Positions 22,918 to 30,192 of a stretch of 49,444 bases of DNA are shown one piece after another. The position numbers and the translations under genes were made by a program. The notes below the pieces were generated by a model. It was not told the origin of the DNA. It worked only from the letters and a program-made list of their open reading frames with translations, and did not search any database. Every line of letters begins with the position of its first letter. Positions within the stretch are counted from its first letter, which is position 1. The stretch spans positions 67,099 to 116,542 of the forward strand of contig CAMDDO010000004.1 in NCBI GenBank assembly GCA_945892755.1. Direction: 5' to 3'. Source of the DNA: Rhizobium sp. Q54 (GTDB taxonomy: Bacteria; Pseudomonadota; Alphaproteobacteria; UBA828).

Positions 22918-25794
22918 ATGAACAGGATGTTCCTCACGGCGGTATCGGCGATCGCGCTGACCGCCGCTCTATCGGGAGCTGCCTACGCGCAGCAGACCAA
23001 CACGACCGGCGGCGGCAGCGACGTCAACGCGCAGGCGACCGATATTGGCAATGCGCAAGCGAATGACAACGATGTCGAGAGCAACAACGACAACAGCAAT
23101 CTTCAGGACAATTCCGACAAGAGCGTCAACCAGGACAACAGCTTGCTCAAGGACGCGACGATCGAAGTGCCGCTGAATATCGGCTCCGACGGCACGGCGG
23201 CCTCGACCGGCGGCGATGCCTCGGGCGCGCAGGACGACAGCGCGGCGGCCAATGGCGGCAACGCGGCGGCGGACGAGAGCGCGGCGGCCGATGGCGCGGC
23301 GGCGGCGGACGACAGCGCGGCCAGCAACCAAGGCAACGCGGCGTCGGACGATAGCGCGGCGGCCAGCACGGCGGCGGCGGCGGACGATTCGGCGGCGAGC
23401 GGCGCCGGCGATGCCAATGCCGGCAATGCCACGGCCGAAGGCGAGAATAGCGCGGCGAGCAATATCGGCAACGCGACCTCGACCGAGATCGACGCCGATG
23501 GCGATGCCTCGGCGGCCGCCTCGGGCAGCACCCCGGGCGGCGCACCGACCCCGGCGGATATCGGCGAGGGCTTCAGCGCCACCGCCGGCGCAGACGCGAG
23601 CGGCGATTCGGCGGCGGCGGCGAACAACAGCACCGCCCTGCGCTCGAGCGGCGATTCTGCCCTGTCGCAGAGCGGCGATGCGATCGGCGGCGACAATAAT
23701 GACAGCGCGATCGCCGGTGATGGCACGGCGGTGCGCGTCGGCAGCAGGAATGACGGCACGGCCATTTCCGGCAACGACGCGATCGCTCTTTCTGGCAGCA
23801 ACTATCACCACCAGTTTGGCGAAGGCGGCCAGAATAGTCTCGATGGGCCGGAAGGCGGCGGCGGCTCGGACCACAACACGATCGCGCAAGGCGGCAGCAG
23901 CGCGATCGGCAACGAAGCCAACGGCTCGGCGATCGGCGACGGCGCGCTCGGCATGAGCGACTCGGACGAGAACGCGATCGCTACGGGCGCGAGCGGCGCG
24001 GTGCGCTTCGGCCAAAAGAGCGATGGCAACGCGGTCGGCGTGGGCAACACGGCCAATGACGGCGGCGACAGCGCGGTGGCGGGCGCCGGCACGGCGGTTC
24101 GCTTCGGCTCGGAGTCCGACGGCAACAACGTGACCACGGGCGCCCAGGCGATCGGCATCGACGAGGTCGAAGACGGCAGCGCGGTCGCGATCAACAGCCC
24201 AGGCGGTGAGGTCGACCCGCAGGGGCTCGGCGGCGGCAATGCCTCGGGTGCCGAGGACAACGACGACAGCGCGGTGGCGCAGGGCGAAGGCAGCACGGCG
24301 GTCCGTGGCGGCCGGGAGAGCGCGATCAATAATGGCGACGGCTCGGCCCAGCGCATGGGCGGCGGCAATGACGGTGCGGCGCAGGCCGTGAACGGCAATG
24401 CCCAGGCCGTCGAAGGCGATGACGGCGTGGCGGCGACCCAGGGCGGCGGCGATGCCTATGGCATCAATGCCGACGACGGCAACGCGGTCGCGGCCGGCGG
24501 AGGGTCGAACGCTTCCAACATCGCCGCGGGCGGTAAACGACATCACGGGCAGGTCGGCGACGTTACCGGCCTGGGCTCGGAGGGCGGCGGCAATGACGGC
24601 GTCGCGGTCTCGCAGGGCAGCGGCGACGCGGCGGGCAATGACGAAGGCGATGGCGTCGGCCAGAATGGCGGCGCCGGTGCCAGCAATGACAGCGCGGCGG
24701 CTGCCGGCGGCGATGCCGGCAATGCCGGAGCGAAGGATGAGAGCGCGGCGGCCGGTATCGGCAACGCGGTCAATGTCGACGCCGACGACGGCTCGTTCAG
24801 TCCGGCCGCCGGTGGCGACCTGATGAACGATGGAGGCCCGCTGGCCGATCATAACAACGTCATCCAGCTCTCGGCGGTCGCGCTCGGCAATGAGGTGTCC
24901 GACAGCCCGATCAAGATCAACAGCGATCCGAGTATCTCCAGCGGCGAGAACCACAATCACGGCGGCCGCGGCGGGAACGGCGGCGACGTCGAGACCAAGT
25001 CCAAGAACAATGACTTCAACAACGAGGGCGACGATTCGGGCGATATCGAGCAGGACAACAACAGGGCCCGCTCGGGTTCGACCGAGAGCGACACCCAAGG
25101 CGGCAAAGGCGGCAGCGCCAATCGCAATGACGGCGTCGACGGCAATGGCAATGGCGAGTCCGAAGGCGGCACGGCCAATTCCAATGACGGCGTCGATGGC
25201 GATAGCGGCGGCGACAGCGCGGCCGATGCCGGCGGCAATTCGACGGGTGGCGACGGTGGCGCGGGCGGTGCGCCCGGTACCACTGGCGGCACCGGTGGGG
25301 ACGCCGATTCGACGAACACGGCGCAGTCCGCCAAGGCCGGTGACGGCAATGGCAGCGGCAAGGGCACGGCCGATGCCGGCGAAGCCGGGTCCGACGGCGA
25401 AGGCAAGGGCGAGGCCAATGGCGGCAAAGCCAAGTCCGATGACGACAGCGGCGACGCCACCCAGAAGTCGGAGAACGCGGATACCGGCGATACCGGGAAT
25501 GGCGGAAACGGCGGAACGGCCGACAACACCAACACCAATGGTGGCAATGCCGGGGCCGGCGGCAACGCCAATGGCGGCATCTCGAACGAGGACAACGATA
25601 TCCTGAACGAGAACGTGATCGGGACGGCCGACATCGGCGCGTTGAAGATGCTCACCGTCGGTGGCATCAACAACATGCAGATCTTGACCAGCCAGATGGT
25701 CTCGCAGGAGATCGCGGTTTCGATCAACGCGAACGCGGCGCAGGCCGGGTTCAACGGCGGCGGCACGATCGTCACCCCGCCGAGCCCGTTCTGA
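22918..25794 (+). CDS. Secreted repetitive Gly/Asn/Asp/Ala/Ser-rich protein, copy 2, intact
   Basis: A 958-residue exported protein. Residues 1-24 are a clear Sec signal (MNRMFLTAVSAIALTAALSG, cleavage AYA-QQ). The mature protein is a long series of short Gly/Asn/Asp/Ser/Ala units with regularly spaced small hydrophobics (for example SAIAGDGTAVRVGS, GNAVGVGNTAND), a pattern expected of a beta-solenoid or amyloid-like stack. Relative to copy 1 it has four inserted Gly/Pro/His-rich loops, at about 23521-23598, 23800-23875, 24193-24237 and 24523-24593, all at unit borders. The C-terminus (about 40 residues) loses the Gly/Asn units and ends in an aliphatic stretch (GGINNMQILTSQMVSQEIAV, then SINANAAQAGF). 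Ribosome site GGGAGCGAG lies eight bases before the ATG. I know no named family; neighbours suggest a surface fibre subunit. Confidence 0.8.
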   Translation: MNRMFLTAVSAIALTAALSGAAYAQQTNTTGGGSDVNAQATDIGNAQANDNDVESNNDNSNLQDNSDKSVNQDNSLLKDATIEVPLNIGSDGTAASTGGDASGAQDDSAAANGGNAAADESAAADGAAAADDSAASNQGNAASDDSAAASTAAAADDSAASGAGDANAGNATAEGENSAASNIGNATSTEIDADGDASAAASGSTPGGAPTPADIGEGFSATAGADASGDSAAAANNSTALRSSGDSALSQSGDAIGGDNNDSAIAGDGTAVRVGSRNDGTAISGNDAIALSGSNYHHQFGEGGQNSLDGPEGGGGSDHNTIAQGGSSAIGNEANGSAIGDGALGMSDSDENAIATGASGAVRFGQKSDGNAVGVGNTANDGGDSAVAGAGTAVRFGSESDGNNVTTGAQAIGIDEVEDGSAVAINSPGGEVDPQGLGGGNASGAEDNDDSAVAQGEGSTAVRGGRESAINNGDGSAQRMGGGNDGAAQAVNGNAQAVEGDDGVAATQGGGDAYGINADDGNAVAAGGGSNASNIAAGGKRHHGQVGDVTGLGSEGGGNDGVAVSQGSGDAAGNDEGDGVGQNGGAGASNDSAAAAGGDAGNAGAKDESAAAGIGNAVNVDADDGSFSPAAGGDLMNDGGPLADHNNVIQLSAVALGNEVSDSPIKINSDPSISSGENHNHGGRGGNGGDVETKSKNNDFNNEGDDSGDIEQDNNRARSGSTESDTQGGKGGSANRNDGVDGNGNGESEGGTANSNDGVDGDSGGDSAADAGGNSTGGDGGAGGAPGTTGGTGGDADSTNTAQSAKAGDGNGSGKGTADAGEAGSDGEGKGEANGGKAKSDDDSGDATQKSENADTGDTGNGGNGGTADNTNTNGGNAGAGGNANGGISNEDNDILNENVIGTADIGALKMLTVGGINNMQILTSQMVSQEIAVSINANAAQAGFNGGGTIVTPPSPF
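23257..23406 (+). repeat. Two 75-base tandem coding repeats in copy 2
   Basis: Units at 23257-23331 and 23332-23406, encoding GNAAADESAAADGAAAADDS-type and GNAASDDSAAASTAAAADDS-type segments. They match the pair in copy 1 and fix the alignment of the two genes. Confidence 0.8.
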
Positions 25795-25809
25795 GGGCAT
25801 AACCGGGTG

Positions 25810-25831
25810 GGCGGGCGCGCGAGCGCCCGCC
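25810..25831 (+). terminator. GC hairpin after copy 2
   Basis: GGCGGGCG, loop CGCGAG, CGCCCGCC, 15 bases after the stop of copy 2. No T-tract. Confidence 0.45.
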
Positions 25832-25860
25832 GCTTGGCTCCAGTGATTTCGACGAAGCGA

Positions 25861-25913
25861 CGTGGCGACGGGACTGATACCGTCGCCACGAATGCCCGGC
25901 AGGCAAGCCGGGC
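25861..25913 (+). other. Two tandem hairpins in the leader of the small exported protein gene
   Basis: First: CGTGGCGACGG(GACTGATA)CCGTCGCCACG, perfect 11-bp stem, 25861-25890. Second: GCCCGGC(AGGCAA)GCCGGGC, perfect 7-bp stem, 25894-25913. They end 27 bases before the ATG at 25941 and could set the expression ratio between the bulk protein and the downstream genes. Confidence 0.5.
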
Positions 25914-25940
25914 GGTTACAAGACGGGAGATCGGGGTGTC

Positions 25941-26348
25941 ATGAAGACCATTCTCATGGCGGCGGCGGCGCTTTCTTTCCTTGCGGTTACGGCCTACGCA
26001 GTCCAATCGAAGGCGGCGGATGGCGGCGGGCTTGGCGTGGCGGCACCGGTCGAGGCCGATCTGATGGACGTCCTGGTGCAGGAGGATGGCGTTGGCGACG
26101 ACGTGCTTGAGAGCCTGGCGGGCCGCGAGCTGATCGAGCCCGACGAATTGACTCAGATCGCCGCGCCGACCAACAACAACACCTCGACCAACGAGATCGA
26201 ATTGAACGGCGAAGGCTCGTCGCTGGTCACCGGCTTCGTCGCCGGCAATCAGGCCAATAGCGGCGGCATCAACAACCAGATGATCAATTCCGGCAATGGC
26301 GTGAATTTCCAGAACAGCACGGTGATCCAGATCATCGTGGGGGAATGA
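25941..26348 (+). CDS. Small exported Asn-rich protein
   Basis: A 135-residue protein with a Sec signal (MKTILMAAAALSFLAVTAYA, cleavage near AYA-VQ). The mature protein has an acidic stretch (about 38-72, rich in Asp, Glu, Leu) and then a Thr/Asn-rich, strand-like tail from about residue 76: NNNTSTNEIELNGEGSSLV, VAGNQANSGGINNQMINSGN, FQNSTVIQIIVGE. The GGINNQM segment closely resembles GGINNMQ at the end of repetitive copy 2. It could be a minor subunit, nucleator or chaperone of the repetitive proteins. No family recognised. Stop is 37 bases before the C39 peptidase gene. Confidence 0.75.
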   Translation: MKTILMAAAALSFLAVTAYAVQSKAADGGGLGVAAPVEADLMDVLVQEDGVGDDVLESLAGRELIEPDELTQIAAPTNNNTSTNEIELNGEGSSLVTGFVAGNQANSGGINNQMINSGNGVNFQNSTVIQIIVGE

Positions 26349-26385
26349 GCGCGTAGGGATCGGAACGGGTAGGCGGGAGCCGGGC

Positions 26386-27102
26386 ATGGCACTGCTCCGT
26401 CCGTTCGTGCTGGCGGGCCTCGGGCTCGCGCTTGCAATCGCCGCCTGGGGCGTCGCGCCGAGCGGCATGGCCGGCGAGGTCTCGCTCTTCACCGGCGTCG
26501 GCGGCCGCGTCTCGGTGCCGACCGTCAGCATCCGGGAAGGCCGCTTCCAGACCGTCGTCCTGCAGCAATACGACTTCAGCTGCGGCTCGGCCGCGCTGGC
26601 GACGCTTCTGACCTTTCATTACAAGCGGCCGACCACCGAGGCCGATGTCTTCCTCCAGATGTTCAACACGGGCGACCAGGCCAAGATCCAGAAGCTCGGC
26701 TTCTCGCTGCTCGACATGAAGCGCTATCTGGAATCCCGCAAGCTGCGCGCCGACGGCTTCAAGATGGAGTTCGACAAGCTGGCCAAGATCGGCGCGCCGG
26801 CGATCACGCTGGTCAATATCAACGGCTACAATCATTTCGTGGTGTTCAAGGGCTATGAGAACGGCGACGTGGTGGTGGGCGACCCGGCGCTCGGCGTGCG
26901 GGTCTATACGGCGGAAGAGTTCCAGAAAATCTGGAACGGCGTCGCCTTCCTGATCCGCAGCGAGCCGGCGGTCGGGCGCGCGAATTTCAATCTCGATCGC
27001 GATTGGCGGGTGCGGCGCAAGGCGCCGTTCGCGACCGCGATCAGCCGGGATTCGCTGGCCTCGTTCACCGCGCAATTGCCCTTCGCCGCGAACGAATTCT
27101 AG
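26386..27102 (+). CDS. Exported C39-family cysteine peptidase (FapD-like)
   Basis: A 238-residue papain-fold peptidase. An N-terminal hydrophobic segment (FVLAGLGLALAIAAWGVA) indicates export or anchoring at the periplasmic face. The catalytic set is visible: Gln60/61 (oxyanion) and Cys66 in QQYDFSCGSAALATLLTFHY, His150 in INGYNHFVVFKG, Asp166 in VVVGDPALG. Family C39 peptidases cut after Gly-Gly in leader sequences. Most are fused to ABC exporters, but stand-alone exported ones exist, for example FapD of the Pseudomonas Fap amyloid operon. There is no ABC domain here. The two proteins encoded immediately downstream each carry a double-glycine motif, so they are the likely substrates. The start ATG at 26386 follows gggtaggcgggagccgggc. 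Confidence 0.88.
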   Translation: MALLRPFVLAGLGLALAIAAWGVAPSGMAGEVSLFTGVGGRVSVPTVSIREGRFQTVVLQQYDFSCGSAALATLLTFHYKRPTTEADVFLQMFNTGDQAKIQKLGFSLLDMKRYLESRKLRADGFKMEFDKLAKIGAPAITLVNINGYNHFVVFKGYENGDVVVGDPALGVRVYTAEEFQKIWNGVAFLIRSEPAVGRANFNLDRDWRVRRKAPFATAISRDSLASFTAQLPFAANEF

Positions 27103-27113
27103 GGGATAGGACC

Positions 27114-28469
27114 ATGGCAACCAAACCGAGAGACGAGACTTGGCAAGCCGCGCCGTCAGGCGGCGCGTGGCTCAGGCGCGCGGCGCTTCGGGGCGCGGTG
27201 TGCGGCACGGCGGTGGCGGTCGCGGTCGGCGCCATGGCGCCGGCGATCGCCGCGGTCGGCATGGACGAGCGTGGTCTCGACGTGCTGGGCGCGAGCCCGA
27301 TGTCGCGCGGCGAGCTCGACGAGAACCGGGGCGGCTTTTCGCTCGGCGCCTTCAAGATCAATATCGGCGTCAAGATCACCACGACGCTCAACAACGCCGT
27401 GACGCTCCAATCGGTGCTGACCTACAACACCAAGACCAAGATCGCCGAGATGACGTCGAACGTCTCCAAGGCGGTGGCGAAGATCGGCGATGATGACGAC
27501 GACGACGCCTCGACGAGCTCGAACCAGGCCGGCGCGGTCAGCTTCTCCCTGCCGCAATTCAAGCTTTCGAGCCAGAGCGCGCAATTCGAGGCCGACGATC
27601 TGGACAGTGATGACGACGATGACGCGGTGAGTCCGAGCGTGCAGGGCGAGACGGCGGCGCCCAGCAACCCGCCGCCGGTCGTGGTGGCGGAGCTCGAGGA
27701 GCCGGTCGGCGCGGTCGTGCCGAGCGCGACCGAGCCGAGCGACACCGGCAATTCCGGGAACGCTTCGATTGGCGCGCAGGCGATCGGCGAGATCGTCGAG
27801 GTCGCGGATGCCGCGCCGGCGAGCCCGCCAAGCGGGCCCAAGATCAATCTCGACCCGATCATCGATCAGGTCACGCAAGTGGTCGACGCGATCATCGTCG
27901 AGCCGCCAAGTCTGCCGGCGCTCGAGGACGCGACCCAGGTGGTCGACGCGCTGATCATCGAGCCGCCGGTGCTGCCCGATGCCGGCGGCATCGTCGAAGA
28001 GCTCACGCCGGTGGTCGGCACCGTGGAGATCGAGTCGCCGAGCCCGCCGGTCATCGTGCCGGCGGCCGAGCCGCTCGTGATCGATACCGAAAGCATGGCG
28101 GCGCTGGCGGAAATCGTGAGCGAGGCCGGCGCGCCGGGCGAGCTCGAGCCCGCGGCTCAGGCCCAGGACCCAAGCGGCGAGCAGGAGCTCGCGCTCAACG
28201 ATGCCGAGGTTCTGCCCGAAGTGCTGATGACGGCGCTCAGCGGCGGCACCAAGTTCACCTCCGGCGAGACCGAGGTCACGCACCTGATCCAGAACGGCAT
28301 CATGGCCTCGATCCAGAACTCGGCGAACGGCATGACGATCGATCAGAGCGTCGAGATGAGCGTCAGCATCAGCAACTTCAATTCGCTTATCCAGGGTGCG
28401 CTTTCGGACATGAAGGCCAACATGATGAGCACCGAAGTCGCGCGCTTCAACTCATCGCTCGGCAATTGA
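27114..28469 (+). CDS. Exported protein with double-glycine motif, paralogue 1
   Basis: A 451-residue protein starting at the ATG 27114, preceded by aggggatagg; the upstream open frame belongs to the peptidase gene. A long signal/anchor region spans residues 20-47 (LRRAALRGAVCGTAVAVAVG and on). Residues 63-74 are MSRGELDENRGG, which fits the C39 leader rule (M/L)SxxELxxxxGG. After the cut would come FSLGAFKINIGVKITTTLNN, an alternating strand pattern. The centre is acidic (DDDD runs near residues 125 and 165) and then Pro/Glu/Val-rich with two 20-residue units starting TQVVDA (27871 and 27931). The last 70 residues (VTHLIQNGIMASIQNSANGM through VARFNSSLGN) are conserved in the next gene. Function unknown; presumably a processed subunit or assembly factor. 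Confidence 0.78.
   Translation: MATKPRDETWQAAPSGGAWLRRAALRGAVCGTAVAVAVGAMAPAIAAVGMDERGLDVLGASPMSRGELDENRGGFSLGAFKINIGVKITTTLNNAVTLQSVLTYNTKTKIAEMTSNVSKAVAKIGDDDDDDASTSSNQAGAVSFSLPQFKLSSQSAQFEADDLDSDDDDDAVSPSVQGETAAPSNPPPVVVAELEEPVGAVVPSATEPSDTGNSGNASIGAQAIGEIVEVADAAPASPPSGPKINLDPIIDQVTQVVDAIIVEPPSLPALEDATQVVDALIIEPPVLPDAGGIVEELTPVVGTVEIESPSPPVIVPAAEPLVIDTESMAALAEIVSEAGAPGELEPAAQAQDPSGEQELALNDAEVLPEVLMTALSGGTKFTSGETEVTHLIQNGIMASIQNSANGMTIDQSVEMSVSISNFNSLIQGALSDMKANMMSTEVARFNSSLGN
27868..27990 (+). repeat. Two 60-base direct coding repeats
   Basis: Units near 27871 and 27931 encode TQVVDAIIVEPPSLPALEDA and TQVVDALIIEPPVLPDAGGI. They form part of the Pro/Glu/Val linker. Confidence 0.6.
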
Positions 28470-28476
28470 GTTCGCA

Positions 28477-28514
28477 CCAGGTCTCGAGGATCGGTTCCGA
28501 TCGTCGAGACCTGG
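28477..28514 (+). terminator. 18-bp hairpin after paralogue 1
   Basis: CCAGGTCTCGAGGATCGG, loop TT, CCGATCGTCGAGACCTGG with a single mismatch. It starts eight bases after the stop. A related hairpin follows paralogue 2 at 30073, so the terminator was duplicated with the gene. Confidence 0.65.
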
Positions 28515-28762
28515 CCGCAGAACGGCCCCGTCTCACATTATTGATCGTCCCCTGCGGTTGTGCCCGCGCGTCGGTCGAGCCGCGCGGGTGACGGCCGAGC
28601 ACGCGGCTCGCTCGAACGCGTTTGTCGCGCTGCCAATACGTCTTGTCACAGATTAATAGTTAGAGTTTCTCACCAATTTGGCTCGCGCGCCGCGTTTCGC
28701 CCAATTCGCGACACAATCGGTCCTCAAAGTCCGCCCCAACAATCAATGAAGGGGACGGGGAC

Positions 28763-30070
28763 ATGAGCGCACCTACCGATCGCGACACGGCAACGGGGCG
28801 AACCTCTCAAACCCAGACTGCATTACGGATGGCGCGAGCCTCGCGCCCGATGCGCCGGGGCGCCATCAGCCTCGGCGCGGTCGCAATCGCGCTCGGCATC
28901 GCAGCGCCCGGCTCGTTCGCCGCGGTCGCGCCCACCGAGCTCGACGTCGGTGACGCCGTGCTGATGTCGCGAGACGAATTGGACGGCGCGCGCGGCGGCT
29001 TTTCGGTCGGCACCTTCAATCTCAGTTTCGGCATCAAGATTTCGACCACGATCAACAATGTGCTGACGGTCCAGACCGTGCTGTCGATCGATTCATCGAC
29101 GCTCACCGGCAAGATCACAACGAGCACGACCGCGATCGCGCAAAAGGTCAATGAGACGGTAGACAAGGTCACCGCGACGGTGGCGGCGATCGGCGATAAG
29201 GAAGAGGGCGCGGCAACGAGCGCGAGCACGACCCTGATCGCTTCGGTCGAGCAGCCCCCGGTCGAGCAGCCCGAGAGCGAAAACAGCGAGGTGGCCGCCA
29301 CGCCCAGCGGCGCCGACGGCGAAAGCGTGGTGAGCCAGGCCGGCCCCTCGACGCCTGAGAGTTTCAGCGTCGAGACCGCGCCGAGCAGCGCCAGCGAGCC
29401 GCCGGCGCCCGCGCCGAGCGCCGCGCCCGAGCAGGTGGCCAGCCTCAGCATCACCGTGCCGACGACACCCGAGAGCTTGGGCGCGTCCGACGCCGCAACC
29501 ATCACGATCCCCGACGCGGCCGGGCTCGTGAGCGAAGTTCAGGAGCAGGTCACGCATTCGGAGATCGGCGATTTCCTGCCGAGTCAGACCGAGCCGATCA
29601 GCGTGGTCGAGGCGCCGTTGCAGATCGAGGTCGAGAGCTTGAGCGCGGCGCAGAACCTGGCGCAGACGCCGAGCTTCGAAGCGCCGCCGGTGAGCGAAAC
29701 CATCGTGCTGGCAAGCAACGAGATCACGACCGAAAGCGTCGAGAACACGCCGAGCGGCGAGGTTTTGTCGAACCTCGAGGCCGATCAGGCGACCGGCACT
29801 GGCGTCGTCGGCGAAGCGGGCGCGACCGTGACCGAGATCCCGAACGGCGCGGTCTTCGATCTGGGCGGCACCGTCATCACCCATCAGATCCTGAACGGCA
29901 TTCTCGCCAGCATCCAGAACAGCAACAACGACGTGCAGATCGACCAGACGGTCGAAATGATGGTCGACATCGAGAATTTCGGCTCGACCATCGGCAGCGC
30001 GCAGTCCACGCGCCAAGCTGCCGCGCTGGGTGACGAGGTCGCGCGCTTCAGCTCCAGCCTCGGCGACTAG
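28763..30070 (+). CDS. Exported protein with double-glycine motif, paralogue 2
   Basis: A 435-residue paralogue of the previous gene. Signal/anchor region at about residues 30-53 (RRGAISLGAVAIALGIAAPG, then SFAAVA). MSRDELDGARGG near residues 69-80 again matches the C39 leader pattern, followed by FSVGTFNLSFGIKISTTINN. The centre is Ser/Glu/Pro/Val-rich and disordered-looking, different in detail from paralogue 1. The C-terminal 70 residues are conserved (VITHQILNGILASIQNSNND, DQTVEMMVDIENF, EVARFSSSLGD). ATG 28763 is preceded by GAAGGGGACGGGGAC. A 293-base gap with an AT-rich stretch (28650-28680) separates the paralogues, so this gene may have its own promoter. Function unknown; probable substrate of the C39 peptidase. 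Confidence 0.78.
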   Translation: MSAPTDRDTATGRTSQTQTALRMARASRPMRRGAISLGAVAIALGIAAPGSFAAVAPTELDVGDAVLMSRDELDGARGGFSVGTFNLSFGIKISTTINNVLTVQTVLSIDSSTLTGKITTSTTAIAQKVNETVDKVTATVAAIGDKEEGAATSASTTLIASVEQPPVEQPESENSEVAATPSGADGESVVSQAGPSTPESFSVETAPSSASEPPAPAPSAAPEQVASLSITVPTTPESLGASDAATITIPDAAGLVSEVQEQVTHSEIGDFLPSQTEPISVVEAPLQIEVESLSAAQNLAQTPSFEAPPVSETIVLASNEITTESVENTPSGEVLSNLEADQATGTGVVGEAGATVTEIPNGAVFDLGGTVITHQILNGILASIQNSNNDVQIDQTVEMMVDIENFGSTIGSAQSTRQAAALGDEVARFSSSLGD

Positions 30071-30072
30071 TT

Positions 30073-30110
30073 CCAAGTCTCGATGATCGCGACCGATCAT
30101 CGAGGCTTGG
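30073..30110 (+). terminator. 17-bp hairpin after paralogue 2
   Basis: CCAAGTCTCGATGATCG, loop CGAC, CGATCATCGAGGCTTGG; one G-T position. Similar in sequence to the hairpin at 28477. Confidence 0.65.
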
Positions 30111-30192
30111 TATTAGCATCGCGCCATTAGCAGGGCGGTTGTCAGGCGCGGGCGGTTCTGCTTTCCTCGGCCGGGACAGGTCGGGGAGCGCC

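Noticed and set aside
20532-25500. Array-like spacing of repeats as a CRISPR or satellite
   Set aside because: All repeats are in frame and protein-coding, with unit lengths in multiples of three and synonymous drift; no constant repeat/unique spacer pattern.
20517-25800. Very long minus-strand open frames (806 and 943 codons) antisense to the repetitive genes
   Set aside because: They mirror the GC-rich Gly/Ala/Asp codon repeats, which leave no stop codons on the other strand. The products are Arg/Ala/Val strings with no signal peptide or domain, while the plus frames have signal peptide, ribosome site and paralogy.
25941-26348. Degenerate leader motif ELTQIAA in the small exported protein as a C39 site
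   Set aside because: It lacks the terminal Gly-Gly and the upstream M/L-S; too weak to call a cleavage site.
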